Shown: piece after piece, positions 52,906-61,843 of the stretch
How positions within the stretch are numbered: position 1 is the first letter of the stretch
Layout: each line of letters starts with the position of its first letter
DNA from: Sphingomonas sp. LR60
GTDB lineage: Bacteria; Pseudomonadota; Alphaproteobacteria; Sphingomonadales; Sphingomonadaceae
DNA: 64,000 nucleotides
Assembly: GCF_036855935.1 (NCBI RefSeq)
Contig: NZ_JASPFK010000001.1
Coordinates: forward strand, 1,399,501-1,463,500
Reading direction: 5' to 3'
Notes under the pieces: model-generated
Seen by the model: only the letters and a program-made list of their open reading frames with translations
What the model was told of the DNA's origin: nothing
Database searches by the model: none
Translations under genes and position numbers: made by a program

Positions 52906-54909
52906 TCAGCGCAGATCGGGCGCCCGTGCCTCGTCGCGCAACATCTGCACCGCCTCCTCCAGCGTCAGGAACGTCTGCGCCTGGCTGCCGAGCCGCCGCA
53001 GCGCGACCTTGCCTTCCTCGGCCTCGCGCTTGCCGACCACCAGCAGGTTCGGGACCTTGGCGACCGAGTGCTCGCGGACCTTGTAGTTGATCTTCTCGTT
53101 GCGCAGGTCGGTTTCGACGCGGATGCCCGCCGCGCGCAGCTTCGCGGCCACCTCATGCGCATAATCGTCGGCGTCCGACACGATCGTCGCCACCACCGCC
53201 TGCACCGGGCTGAGCCACAGCGGGAACCGGCCGGCGTGATGCTCGATCAGGATGCCGATGAACCGCTCGAACGTGCCGAGGATCGCGCGGTGGAGCATCA
53301 CCGGGCGATGCCGGTTGCCGTCCTCGCCCACGTAGCTCGCGTCGAGCCGGTCGGGCAGCACGCGATCGGACTGGATCGTGCCGACCTGCCACGTCCGCCC
53401 GATCGCATCGGTCAAATGGAACTCCAGCTTCGGCGCGTAGAAAGCGCCTTCGCCCGGCAGCTCCTCGAACTTGTCCTTGATGTCCTGCGGCAGGTTCGAC
53501 GCCTGCACCGCCTCGCGCAATTCCTGCTCGGAGCGGTCCCACATTTCGTCCGAGCCGAAGCGCTTCTCGGGGCGCAGCGCCAGCTTCACCGCATAATCGG
53601 TGAAGCCGAGATCCTGATAGACCGAGTGGAGCAGTTCGCAGAACTTACGCACCTCCTCGACCAACTGGTCCTCGCGCACGAAGATATGCGCGTCGTCCTG
53701 CGTGAACTGGCGGACGCGCATGATGCCATGCAGTGCGCCATGCGGCTCGTTGCGGTGACAGCAGCCGAACTCCGCCATGCGGATCGGCAGATCGCGATAC
53801 GATTTGATCCCCTGCTTGAAGATCAGCACGTGCGCCGGACAATTCATCGGCTTCAGCGCCATCATGTCGGCATCACCCGAAATGACCGCGCCCTCATCCT
53901 CGGTATTGGGGATTTCGTCGGGGACGACGAACATGTTCTCGCGATACTTGCCCCAGTGGCCGGACTGCTCCCACTGGCGTGCGTCCATCAGCTGCGGCGT
54001 CTTCACCTCGGCATAATCGGCGGCATCCAGACGGCGGCGCATATACGCCTCCATCTGCCGCCACAGGATATAGCCCTTGGGGTGCCAGAAGACCGACCCT
54101 TGCGCCTCGGACTGGAGGTGGAACAGGTCCATCTCCGCGCCGATCTTGCGATGGTCGCGCTTGGCGGCTTCCTCCAGCATCGTCAGATGCGCGTCGAGCT
54201 GCTTCTTGTTGAGCCAGCCGGTGCCATAGACGCGGCTGAGCATCGCGTTCTTCTGGTCGCCGCGCCAATACGCGCCCGACACGCGCGTCAGCTTGAAGGC
54301 GTTCGGATCGAGCCGCCCCGTCGACGGCATGTGCGGCCCGCGACACATGTCGAGCCACGCGCCCTGACGATAGATCGTCAGTTCCTCACCGTCTGGCAGT
54401 TCGGCGGCCCATTCGGCCTTGAACGTCTCACCCTGCTTCTGCCACGTCTCGATCAACTGCTCGCGCGACCAGACTTCGCGCGTGAACGGCTCGTTCTTCG
54501 CGATGATCCGCCGCATCTCGGCCTCGATCGCGGGCAGATCCTCGTCGGTGAACGGGCGATCCTTCGGCGCGAAGTCGTAATAGAAGCCGTCATCGGTCGC
54601 CGGGCCGAAGGTGATCTGCGTGCCCGGGAACAGATGCTGCACCGCTTCGGCCATCACATGCGCGAAGTCGTGGCGCGCCAGCTCCAGCGCATCCGCCTCG
54701 TCCTTCTGCGTCACCAACGACAGCCGCGCATCCTGCGTCAGCGGACGCGACAGGTCGCGCAGCTCGCCCCCTTGGCCTTCATCCACCCGCGCGGCGATCG
54801 CCGCCTTGGCGAGCCCCGGCCCGATCGCGGCAGCGATGTCGGCGGGGGTGGTGCCGGACGCGACCTCGCGGACCGAACCGTCGGGCAGCGTGATCGAGAG
54901 CATTTCCAT
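52906..54909 (-). CDS. thrS: Threonine-tRNA ligase
   Basis: A 667-residue class II synthetase. The N-terminal TGS domain (residues 1-66) is followed by the editing domain with the His80-x3-His84 motif ([13 protein letters not shown]). The catalytic domain includes [19 protein letters not shown] linker [46 protein letters not shown] (motif 2, zinc Cys), [13 protein letters not shown] and [25 protein letters not shown] (motif 3). The anticodon-binding domain (~570-660) completes it. A strong hairpin lies ~97 bp upstream. It precedes infC, the ancestral order. Confidence 0.97.
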   Translation of the reverse strand: MEMLSITLPDGSVREVASGTTPADIAAAIGPGLAKAAIAARVDEGQGGELRDLSRPLTQDARLSLVTQKDEADALELARHDFAHVMAEAVQHLFPGTQITFGPATDDGFYYDFAPKDRPFTDEDLPAIEAEMRRIIAKNEPFTREVWSREQLIETWQKQGETFKAEWAAELPDGEELTIYRQGAWLDMCRGPHMPSTGRLDPNAFKLTRVSGAYWRGDQKNAMLSRVYGTGWLNKKQLDAHLTMLEEAAKRDHRKIGAEMDLFHLQSEAQGSVFWHPKGYILWRQMEAYMRRRLDAADYAEVKTPQLMDARQWEQSGHWGKYRENMFVVPDEIPNTEDEGAVISGDADMMALKPMNCPAHVLIFKQGIKSYRDLPIRMAEFGCCHRNEPHGALHGIMRVRQFTQDDAHIFVREDQLVEEVRKFCELLHSVYQDLGFTDYAVKLALRPEKRFGSDEMWDRSEQELREAVQASNLPQDIKDKFEELPGEGAFYAPKLEFHLTDAIGRTWQVGTIQSDRVLPDRLDASYVGEDGNRHRPVMLHRAILGTFERFIGILIEHHAGRFPLWLSPVQAVVATIVSDADDYAHEVAAKLRAAGIRVETDLRNEKINYKVREHSVAKVPNLLVVGKREAEEGKVALRRLGSQAQTFLTLEEAVQMLRDEARAPDLR

Positions 54910-55005
54910 CGGAGGTCTTCCTGCACAAAGTCGAGGTGTCGGCCTAGCGATGCCGTGCCCCGACGAAAAGAGCGGCGTGGGTGATCGTCAGGGTGGAAAG
55001 CCGCC

Positions 55006-55036
55006 GCACCGTTCCCCCGGTCCGGGTGGGCGGTGC
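55006..55036. other. Long GC-rich hairpin in the thrS leader
   Basis: GCACCG pairs with CGGTGC and the inner CCCCCGG/CCGGG-type bases extend it to a nearly perfect 31-nt hairpin, 97 bp upstream of thrS. It may be a regulatory leader structure. The rest of the 54910-55217 gap (308 bp) contains a 16-bp tandem repeat and no gene. Confidence 0.4.
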
Positions 55037-55147
55037 CGTGCGTCAGAGAATGACGCGGGCGCCGGCCCCCGGACATGGCCGGGTAGTGGTGGTAGTGAGC
55101 ATCGTCTTCACCTCACCGACATAGCGCGCACGCCCGACATGCGCCAG

Positions 55148-55191
55148 CCATTCTCCAGCCCGGCCATTCTCCAGCCCGGCCATTCTCCAGC
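55148..55191. repeat. 16-bp tandem repeat, 2.75 copies
   Basis: CCATTCTCCAGCCCGG is repeated at 55148-55163 and 55164-55179, with a truncated copy at 55180-55191. Copy number may vary among strains. It ends 26 bp before the retropepsin-like gene and probably lies in its leader. Confidence 0.85.
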
Positions 55192-55217
55192 AAGGTTGCC
55201 GTCCCTATATCACGATC

Positions 55218-55844
55218 ATGCCCGTCGAGATTTCGGCCAACCCGCATTTCTATTTGCTGCTCGGCGCGCTGTTCGTCGCTGCACTGGTGGCGCGACGCAT
55301 TCCGATCCTGCGCACCCTGGTCAGCCTCGCATTGTGGGTCGGGGCCGGGCTGCTGCTCTACGCGACGATCGCCGAGCGCGGTCGCTTCGACCCGTGGCTC
55401 GGCCGTGCGGCGGCGGCGCTCGACATGGACGATCAGAAGGTCGCGGGCGAGGAAACGCGCATCCGCATGAGCCGCGATGGCCATTTCTACGTCCGCGCGC
55501 AGATCGGCGGGGCCGAGCGTCGCTTGCTGGTCGACAGCGGTGCGACGATCACCGCGCTGTCCCCGGCGACCGCCGCGGCGGCCGGGGTCGAGGTTAAGCC
55601 CGCCGTCTTCCCGGTGCTGCTGAAGACCGCCAACGGCACGATCCGCGCCGACACCGGCGAGGTGCGCGAGTTGCGCTTCGGCAACGTCATTGCGCGCGAT
55701 CTTGCAGTGGTGGTGTCGCCTGCATTCGGTGATGTCGACGTGCTGGGGATGAACTTCCTGTCGCGGCTCAAAAGCTGGCGGGTCGAGGGCCGCACGCTGA
55801 TCCTCACCCCGCATCATCCGCAGGAGACGCCCGCGAAGGCGTGA
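55218..55844 (+). CDS. Retropepsin-like aspartic protease, membrane anchored (TIGR02281 family)
   Basis: A 208-residue protein with two N-terminal hydrophobic helices (~10-26 and ~31-51) and a single aspartyl-protease domain. The catalytic motif is LLVDSGATITAL (Asp106), and the C-terminal hydrophobic element is VDVLGMNFLSRLKSWR. Retropepsins are dimers, so each chain supplies one Asp. The catalytic domain should face the periplasm. The substrate is unknown. Confidence 0.9.
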   Translation: MPVEISANPHFYLLLGALFVAALVARRIPILRTLVSLALWVGAGLLLYATIAERGRFDPWLGRAAAALDMDDQKVAGEETRIRMSRDGHFYVRAQIGGAERRLLVDSGATITALSPATAAAAGVEVKPAVFPVLLKTANGTIRADTGEVRELRFGNVIARDLAVVVSPAFGDVDVLGMNFLSRLKSWRVEGRTLILTPHHPQETPAKA

Positions 55845-55885
55845 GACGTCGGCGGCGGGCCGTACCCGCCGCCGATCATGTTTGC

Positions 55886-56245
55886 TCAGGCCGTTCGCGC
55901 CCGGGCAACCGCGGTGTCGAAGTGGTTGCCCGGTGCCACGGTGCAGGCATCTACCGCCACCGGGATGATCCGCGCATCGTCGATCACCTCTTCGGTCGTC
56001 ACCTTCTTGCCATGGCGCATCGCGGTGTCGAACGCGATCCCTTCGGGACGCAGCTTCACGAGTGCGTCCGCGGTGTCGCGGCACACCACGGTCTTCTCGG
56101 TATTGCCGTTCTTCACCAGCGCGATGGCCACCATGCCGTTCGACAGCGGCACCTGCGCCGCCTGCGCCACCCAAGGTGCCGCCGACGCGCCGGTGGCGGC
56201 GATCAGGCTGGAGAAAGCGACAACTGCGGTGAGCATCTTGTTCAT
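55886..56245 (-). CDS. Hypothetical secreted protein, 119 aa
   Basis: An exported protein with a signal peptide (MNKMLTAVVAFSSLIAATGASA, ~22 residues) and a mature domain of ~97 residues. AQVPLSNGMVAIALVKNG and EKTVVCRDTADALVKLRPEG are visible; two cysteines could form a disulfide. No family is recognised. ATG 56245 has an ideal AGGAGG site. It converges with the retropepsin-like gene. Confidence 0.8.
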   Translation of the reverse strand: MNKMLTAVVAFSSLIAATGASAAPWVAQAAQVPLSNGMVAIALVKNGNTEKTVVCRDTADALVKLRPEGIAFDTAMRHGKKVTTEEVIDDARIIPVAVDACTVAPGNHFDTAVARARTA

Positions 56246-56370
56246 CGTGCCCTCCTCTTGGCTAGGGTTAGGCCCAAAAAACGACGGATTTGCGGGGTGG
56301 TTTCGTTCCCGTATCGACATTGACAAATGTTAATCCGGGGTTTGGAAACCGTTCATTGCGTGCCCCGTAC

Positions 56371-56449
56371 CGTCATGGCGAGCGTAGCGAAGCAACCCAG
56401 GGCGTCCTGATCCAACGCGGGATGGCTCCGCTACGCTCGCAAGGACGAA
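56371..56449. repeat. Intergenic palindrome, family D
   Basis: The left arm CGTCATGGCGAGCGTAGCGA with AGCAACCCAG and the right arm CGCTACGCTCGCAAGGACG. It resembles 24059-24138 and 63565-63640. Confidence 0.82.
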
Positions 56450-56478
56450 GAAGACAAACCCGCGGGCCAAGGGCGCGC

Positions 56479-57294
56479 TCACGTCACCCCGAACGGCACC
56501 ACATGGTTCGCCTGCGTATGCCCGATCTCTGCGCGCCCGAGATACGGCACGCCCAGATCGCGGCACCAGCGCGTCATCATCTCGTCGAGCGGTTCGCTCC
56601 ATTCGGGCTCATTGGGCTGCACCGCGGTCACCGCGCCCAGCCGGACGCCTGCGATGCTGCGCAATTGCGTGGCGTTGCCGAGCGTGAACAGCATTCGGTC
56701 GATCGCATACATCGGCTCCGACACTTCCTCGACGATCAGCACATGGTCGGCAAGGTCGGGGAGGTAGGGCGTCCCGACCAGTGCGGCGAGGATCGACAGG
56801 TTGAAGGCCGCGGCCGGACGTCCGTCGAGCCCCGGCTCCAGCCCCGCGCGATCGCCGCGTGCCAACCAACCCAGCGCCCGCGCCACCGTCGCATCGCCGC
56901 CATGCCGTCGGATATCGCTCGCCATCGGCCCATGCACCGCACGCCCGATCCGCCGCGCATAGAGCGCTCCCAGCAGGAACCCGACGTCGGAATAACCGAG
57001 ATAGGTCTTGGTCCGCGCCGCCGCCCCGAGGTGCGGCATGATCGTCGCCAGCAACCGGTTCGACCCATAACCGCCGCGCAGGAACCAGATCGCATCGAAC
57101 GCAGGATCGTTGGCGTATTCGAGGAACGCCGCCGCGCGTACCGCGTCGGACCCGGCAAAATGCCCGTCATGCGCATAGCATTGCGGATGAAAGACGAGGT
57201 CGATTTCGGGGTAGGCGACCGCTGCGAACGCGGACACCGGCGCGATCACGTCCGGGTTGGCGACGCTGCTCGCCGCCAGCACTCCGATCCGCAT
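56479..57294 (-). CDS. ldcA: LD-carboxypeptidase (LdcA, peptidase S66)
   Basis: A 271-residue cytoplasmic serine peptidase that trims the terminal D-Ala from recycled murein tetrapeptides. The nucleophile Ser78 lies in IWFLRGGYGSNRLL. The Glu is in LIVEEVSEPMYAIDRML, and the His in LGRAEIGHTQANHVVPFG. ATG 57294 starts at MRIGVLAASS. It is divergent from mpl, with 50 bp between starts, consistent with one recycling pathway. Confidence 0.93.
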   Translation of the reverse strand: MRIGVLAASSVANPDVIAPVSAFAAVAYPEIDLVFHPQCYAHDGHFAGSDAVRAAAFLEYANDPAFDAIWFLRGGYGSNRLLATIMPHLGAAARTKTYLGYSDVGFLLGALYARRIGRAVHGPMASDIRRHGGDATVARALGWLARGDRAGLEPGLDGRPAAAFNLSILAALVGTPYLPDLADHVLIVEEVSEPMYAIDRMLFTLGNATQLRSIAGVRLGAVTAVQPNEPEWSEPLDEMMTRWCRDLGVPYLGRAEIGHTQANHVVPFGVT

Positions 57295-57344
57295 CGCCAC
57301 CTCCTGCTTGTCACGCCCGCGCAAAGCGCCGATAGCCCGCCGCC

Positions 57345-58763
57345 ATGCATGACGGCAACCTATCGGGCCAGCGCTTCTTTCTGGTCGGGATCGGCGGATC
57401 GGGAATGATGCCGCTGGCGATGATCCTCCGCGGGCGCGGCGCGATCGTCGCGGGCAGCGACCGGGGCCTCGACCAGGGGCGTGTGCCCGCCAAGTTCGAC
57501 GGACTGCGCACGCTGGGTGTCGAGCTGTTCGCGCAGGACGGCGGCGGCGTGACCGCTCCCGAGCAGATCGTGGTGGCGTCCGCCGCGGTCGAGGACACCG
57601 TCGCCGACATCGTCGCCGCGAGCCGGCTCGGTTGCCGTCGTCTGTCGCGTGCCGATCTCAACGCCGCGCTGTTCAACGCCGCCGCGCAGCCGATCGGCGT
57701 CGCGGGAACCAGCGGCAAGTCGACGGTCACGGGCATGATCGCGACGATCCTCGACGCCGCCGGACGCGATCCGACCGTGATGAACGGCGCGGTGATGAAG
57801 GATTTCGCCAGCCCCGACCGCCCGTTCGCCAGCGCGCTGGTCGGGCAGGGCGATTCCTATGTTAGCGAGGTAGACGAAAGCGACGGCTCGATCGCGCTCT
57901 ATCGCCCGCAGGTCGCGGTGCTCAACAACGTTAGCCTCGATCACAAGTCGCTCGACGAGCTGAACCGCCTGTTCGGCGATTTCATCGGCCATGCGCGCAC
58001 CGCAGTGGTCAACGCCGACAATATGGACGCCGCTCGGCTGGCGATGGCGTTGCCCCCGGCGCGCGTGACGCGCTTCTCGCTGGTCGATCGAAGCGCCGAC
58101 CTGTTCGCAACAGACATGGTCGCCGAGCCGTTCGCGATCCGCTTCACGCTGGTTCACGACGGCCGACAAGCACCCGTGGCGCTCAAGGTGCCCGGCCGCC
58201 ACAACGTGTCCAACGCTTTGGGTGCGATCGGCGCGACGCTCGCCGCCGGTCTCTTGCTCGAACAAGCGGTGGCGGGCATCGAGCGCTTCACCGGCCTGCG
58301 CCGCCGTTTCGATCTGGTCGGCGAGGCGAACGGCGTCGCAGTGATCGACGATTTCGGCCACAACCCGGACAAGATCGCCGCGACGCTCGACACGCTCCAC
58401 GCCTTCCCCGGCCGGGTGATCGCTTTGTTTCAGCCGCACGGCTACGGCCCGCTCAAGGTGATGCGCGCCGAACTCGCCGCGATGTTCGCGACACACCTGC
58501 GCGCCGACGACCTGCTCGTGCTGCCCGACCCCGTCTATCAGGGCGGCACCGTCTCGCGCGAGGTGACCAGCGCCGATGTCGTCCATGACGTGACGATTGC
58601 CGGGGGAAACGCGCTCCACATCCCCGATCGCGCCGCGGCGGCGGCGCATTGCGTCGCGCAGGCGCGCCCCGGCGACCGCATCGTCGTCATGGGCGCACGC
58701 GACGACACCTTGTCCCTGCTCGCCGGCGAGATGGTGCAGATGCTCGGTGTAAAGCACGCTTGA
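57345..58763 (+). CDS. mpl: UDP-N-acetylmuramate:tripeptide ligase (Mpl), Mur ligase family
   Basis: A 472-residue Mur-fold ligase. The N-terminal nucleotide-binding motif is FLVGIGGSGMMPLAMILRGRG. The ATP motif VAGTSGKSTVTGMIATIL (~120) and VSLDHKSLDEL come next. The C-terminal domain includes VIDDFGHNPDKIAATL. It reattaches recycled L-Ala-gamma-D-Glu-meso-DAP to UDP-MurNAc. The similarity to MurC is real; assignment to Mpl rests on the GTSGKST type and the adjacency to ldcA. Confidence 0.85.
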   Translation: MHDGNLSGQRFFLVGIGGSGMMPLAMILRGRGAIVAGSDRGLDQGRVPAKFDGLRTLGVELFAQDGGGVTAPEQIVVASAAVEDTVADIVAASRLGCRRLSRADLNAALFNAAAQPIGVAGTSGKSTVTGMIATILDAAGRDPTVMNGAVMKDFASPDRPFASALVGQGDSYVSEVDESDGSIALYRPQVAVLNNVSLDHKSLDELNRLFGDFIGHARTAVVNADNMDAARLAMALPPARVTRFSLVDRSADLFATDMVAEPFAIRFTLVHDGRQAPVALKVPGRHNVSNALGAIGATLAAGLLLEQAVAGIERFTGLRRRFDLVGEANGVAVIDDFGHNPDKIAATLDTLHAFPGRVIALFQPHGYGPLKVMRAELAAMFATHLRADDLLVLPDPVYQGGTVSREVTSADVVHDVTIAGGNALHIPDRAAAAAHCVAQARPGDRIVVMGARDDTLSLLAGEMVQMLGVKHA

Positions 58764-58817
58764 CGTAAAGCAGCCTTGACTTGTAAAGCTTCCTTCACAT
58801 GATGAGGGAGAGTCGAG

Positions 58818-59234
58818 ATGCACGTCCAGCCCGAGATCAAGCGCTATAGCTACCGGCTCGCCGCGACGATGACCGTCTACGTCGTGACGCTGATCGGCGT
58901 GAACCTGTGGTTTCGCGCGGCGCCGCCGTCCGGCGCGCTCGCCTATCTCGCGGCGGTGCTGCCCGCACTGCCGATCGCGGGCGTGTTCGTCGTCATCGGA
59001 CGCTTGATGGTAGAATTGCGTGACGAATATATCCGCGCGCAATTCGTTCGCCAGTCGCTGATCGCAACCGCGGTGACGCTGTCGATCACGACCGGCTGGG
59101 GATTCCTCGAAGGCTTCGGCCTCGCGCCGCACGTCGCCGGCTATTATGCCGCGACGATCTGGTTCGTGGTCTTCGGCGTCATCGCCACCAGCAACGCCTT
59201 GCTGACGTGGCGCGCATGCCGGGCGGCGCGATGA
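58818..59234 (+). CDS. Four-helix membrane protein, function unknown
   Basis: A 138-residue membrane protein with about four hydrophobic helices (e.g. TMTVYVVTLIGVNLWF and LPIAGVFVVIGRLMVEL), no signal peptide and no recognised family. It is encoded directly before an XRE regulator with a four-base overlap (ATGA), a common bacterial pair. A sensing or transport role is speculative. Confidence 0.78.
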   Translation: MHVQPEIKRYSYRLAATMTVYVVTLIGVNLWFRAAPPSGALAYLAAVLPALPIAGVFVVIGRLMVELRDEYIRAQFVRQSLIATAVTLSITTGWGFLEGFGLAPHVAGYYAATIWFVVFGVIATSNALLTWRACRAAR

Positions 59235-59431
59235 CCAATCACCTGCGCGCATTGCGCGCCGAGCGCGGCTGGAGCCAGCAGGAACTCGCCACGCGGCTGG
59301 ACGTCAGCCGTCAAAGCGTGATCGCGATCGAGAACGGGCGCTACGATCCGTCGCTGCCGCTCGCCTTCCGCATTGCCGAGACCTTCGGCAAGCGCATCGA
59401 AGAGGTGTTCGTCAGCCCCTCGGCAAGCTGA
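59231..59431 (+). CDS. XRE-family helix-turn-helix regulator
   Basis: A 66-residue single HTH domain of the YgzD/SinR type. Helices: LRALRAERGWSQQELATRLDVSRQSVIAIENGRYDPSLPLAFRIAETFG. The ATG overlaps the membrane protein stop. It probably represses its own small operon. The C-terminus IEEVFVSPS is a typical family ending. Confidence 0.88.
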   Translation: MTNHLRALRAERGWSQQELATRLDVSRQSVIAIENGRYDPSLPLAFRIAETFGKRIEEVFVSPSAS

Positions 59432-59460
59432 CCCGCTTTCCTGACTCGCCCGCCGTTCCT

Positions 59461-60198
59461 ATGTCCGCGCGCATGAGCATCGTCACAACGCAACCGCCGC
59501 GCCCGCGGCTCGTGTATCACCACACGCAAGGCACGTCGCCGACGATCGTCTTCCTGCCCGGCTATGCCTCCGATATGACCGGCAGCAAGGCGGTCGCGCT
59601 CGAGGAATGGGCCAAGGCGCAGGGCCGGGCCTATCTGCGCTTCGACTATGGCGGTTGCGGCGCCAGCGAGGGCAAGTTCGAGGATCAGTCGCTGGCCGAC
59701 TGGCGCGACGACGCGCTTGCGATGATCGATCATGTCGATGGCCCGGTCGTGCTGGTCGGCTCGTCGATGGGCGGGTGGATCGCCTTGCTCGCCGCGCTTG
59801 CCCGGCCGGAGCGGGTCGCGGCGCTGGTCGGCATCGCCCCCGCGCCGGACTTCACCGACTGGGGCTTCTCGCAGGACGAGAAGATGTACCTGCTCCAGCA
59901 CGGCCGTCTGGAGCGTCCGAACCCTTATGGCCCCGAGCCGACCGTCTATACGCGCCGCTTCTGGCAATCCGGTGAGGCCAACCGCCTGATGGGCGGGACG
60001 ATCGCCTTCGACGGCCCGATGCGGCTGCTGCAAGGTCAGCAGGATCCCGACGTGCCGTGGCATCGCACCTGCCGGCTTGCCGAACTGATCCGCTCGCCGC
60101 ACGTTCAGACGTGGTTGGTCAAGGACGGCGACCACCGGCTCTCGCGCGAGGACGATATCGCGTTGCTGATCCGCGCCGTCGAGGACGTGGTGCCCTGA
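59461..60198 (+). CDS. Alpha/beta hydrolase (palmitoyl-thioesterase/ABHD10-like)
   Basis: A 245-residue hydrolase. HG-like YHHTQGTSPTIVFLPGYASDM forms the oxyanion strand, the nucleophile Ser lies in VLVGSSMGGWIAL (~102), the Asp in QGQQDPDVPWH and the His in VKDGDHRLS. Similarity to mitochondrial ABHD10-type thioesterases suggests thioesters or esters as substrates. ATG 59461 or 59473 is possible. Confidence 0.83.
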   Translation: MSARMSIVTTQPPRPRLVYHHTQGTSPTIVFLPGYASDMTGSKAVALEEWAKAQGRAYLRFDYGGCGASEGKFEDQSLADWRDDALAMIDHVDGPVVLVGSSMGGWIALLAALARPERVAALVGIAPAPDFTDWGFSQDEKMYLLQHGRLERPNPYGPEPTVYTRRFWQSGEANRLMGGTIAFDGPMRLLQGQQDPDVPWHRTCRLAELIRSPHVQTWLVKDGDHRLSREDDIALLIRAVEDVVP

Positions 60199-60215
60199 CG
60201 GGCGGGAGCAAGACG

Positions 60216-60650
60216 TTGAAATATCTGCACACGATGATCCGGGTCAGCGATCCCGGCAAGACGATCGCCTTCTTCGAGGTGCTCGGGCTCAAGGAAGTCC
60301 GCCGCCTCGACAATGAGGCGGGGCGCTTCACGCTGATCTTTCTTGCCACGCCCGAGGACATGAACGCGCCCGGCGAACGCGCCAACGCCGAGGTCGAGCT
60401 GACCCACAATTGGGACCCGGAGGAATATGCCGGCGGCCGCAACTTCGGCCATCTCGCCTACCGCGTCGAAGATATCTACGAGACCTGTCAGCGGATGCTC
60501 GATCACGGCTACGTCGTCCACCGCCCGCCGCGCGACGGGCACATGGCGTTCGTAAAGACGCCCGACGGCATCTCGATCGAGCTGCTGCAGAACGGCAGGC
60601 TCGAACCCGCCGAGCCATGGGCGTCGATGCCCAACACCGGGACGTGGTGA
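60216..60650 (+). CDS. gloA: Lactoylglutathione lyase (glyoxalase I)
   Basis: A 144-residue VOC-family enzyme converting the methylglyoxal-glutathione hemithioacetal to S-lactoylglutathione. Metal ligands are in KYLHTMIRV (His5), VELTHNWDPEEY (Glu), NFGHLAYRV (His) and SIELLQNG (Glu). The TTG start at 60216 restores the conserved KYLHTMIRVSDP; ATG 60234 would lose a metal ligand. It lies one base before gloB. Confidence 0.93.
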   Translation: MKYLHTMIRVSDPGKTIAFFEVLGLKEVRRLDNEAGRFTLIFLATPEDMNAPGERANAEVELTHNWDPEEYAGGRNFGHLAYRVEDIYETCQRMLDHGYVVHRPPRDGHMAFVKTPDGISIELLQNGRLEPAEPWASMPNTGTW

Positions 60651-60651
60651 G

Positions 60652-61368
60652 ATGCTAGAGATCGTCCGCGTCCCCGTGCTCAGCGACAATTATGCGTGGC
60701 TGCTCAACGACGGGACGCATACCGTGGCGCTCGACCCGGGTGAGGCGCAGCCGGTGCTCGACGCAGCGGCGGCGCGCGGCTGGACGATCGGCGCGGTGTG
60801 GCTGACGCATTGGCACGCCGATCACGTCGGCGGCGCGGCGGCGATCAAGCAGGCGACCGGCGCACCGGTCATTGGCCCGGAAGCCGAGCGCGCCAGGATC
60901 GAAGCGCTGGACGATGGTGTGGGGCAGGGCGATACCGTCATGCTCGGCGATCGTCGCGCCGAGGTGTGGCACGTGCCCGGCCACACCGCCGGCAACATCG
61001 CCTTCCACTTCGCGGACGACGCCGTGATCTTCACCGGCGATACCTTGTTCGCGATGGGCTGCGGCCGGCTCTTCGAGGGCACGCCGGCCGAGATGTTCGC
61101 GAACATGCAGCGCTACGCCACACTCGACGATGCGACCCGCGTTTATTGCGGGCACGAATATACGCAATCGAACGGTCGCTTCGCGCTGACGGTCGAGCCT
61201 GACAATCAGGCGCTCGTGCAGCGGATGCAGCAGGTCGACCGGCTCCGTGCAGCGGGCGAAGCAACGATCCCGACCACGATCGGTCTCGAACGTGCGACCA
61301 ATCCGTTCCTGCGCGCGCCCGACGTCGCGACGTTCACGGAACGCCGCTTGCGCAAGGATCAGAGCTGA
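60652..61368 (+). CDS. gloB: Hydroxyacylglutathione hydrolase (glyoxalase II)
   Basis: A 238-residue metallo-beta-lactamase-fold enzyme hydrolysing S-lactoylglutathione. Binuclear metal motif: TTHWHADHVGG-type LTHWHADHVGGAA (His53, His55, Asp57, His58). More ligands in VPGHTAGNIAFHF and FTGDTLFAMGCGRLFEG. The C-terminal glutathione-binding part has CGHEYTQSNGRFALTVEP and ERATNPFLRA. It completes the glyoxalase pathway with gloA. Confidence 0.95.
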   Translation: MLEIVRVPVLSDNYAWLLNDGTHTVALDPGEAQPVLDAAAARGWTIGAVWLTHWHADHVGGAAAIKQATGAPVIGPEAERARIEALDDGVGQGDTVMLGDRRAEVWHVPGHTAGNIAFHFADDAVIFTGDTLFAMGCGRLFEGTPAEMFANMQRYATLDDATRVYCGHEYTQSNGRFALTVEPDNQALVQRMQQVDRLRAAGEATIPTTIGLERATNPFLRAPDVATFTERRLRKDQS

Positions 61369-61424
61369 CGATATGGTATCGCACGTAACCATGTCGGTGC
61401 GTGCGGATGGAAGGAGAGAAAGCG

Positions 61425-61832
61425 ATGCGTTTCCTCGTCACCTTCGCCGCTGCGGCGGCGCTCGGGGCCGTAGCGGTGGTCGCCGCTCCGGCACAGAACA
61501 CCGACAAGCCCGACAAGAACCGCATCGCTTATGAGAAGCTGCTCGCCGGCAAGACCCCCGGCAAGCCGCAGGATTGTATCGATACCCGCTTCACCCGACC
61601 GCAGCTGACCGCCTACGACGGCAAGCTGCTGTACCGTGTCAGCGGCAAGCTGGTCTATGTCACCGATACCGGTGGCGGCTGCGAGGCGGTAGCGCGCGGC
61701 GACGCGATCGTCACCCGCCAGTTCCAGACCCGGTTGTGCCGCGGCGACATCGCCCAGACCGTCAACCTCCCGGCGCGCATCCCCAGCGGTAGCTGCGCGA
61801 TGGGCCAGTTCGTTCCTTATCGCTCGCAATAG
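61425..61832 (+). CDS. Hypothetical secreted protein, 135 aa
   Basis: An exported protein with a signal peptide (MRFLVTFAAAAALGAVAVVAA, ~21 residues). The mature domain has four cysteines (DCIDTRF, GGCEAVARGD, TRLCRGDIAQ and SGSCAMGQF), likely two disulfides. AAGGAGAG precedes ATG 61425. No family is recognised; similar small proteins occur widely in Sphingomonadaceae. Confidence 0.8.
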   Translation: MRFLVTFAAAAALGAVAVVAAPAQNTDKPDKNRIAYEKLLAGKTPGKPQDCIDTRFTRPQLTAYDGKLLYRVSGKLVYVTDTGGGCEAVARGDAIVTRQFQTRLCRGDIAQTVNLPARIPSGSCAMGQFVPYRSQ

Positions 61833-61843
61833 GTGAGACTGCC

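Noticed and set aside
55148..55191. CRISPR-like repeat
   Set aside because: The repeats are only 16 bp and contiguous, with no spacers and no cas genes nearby.
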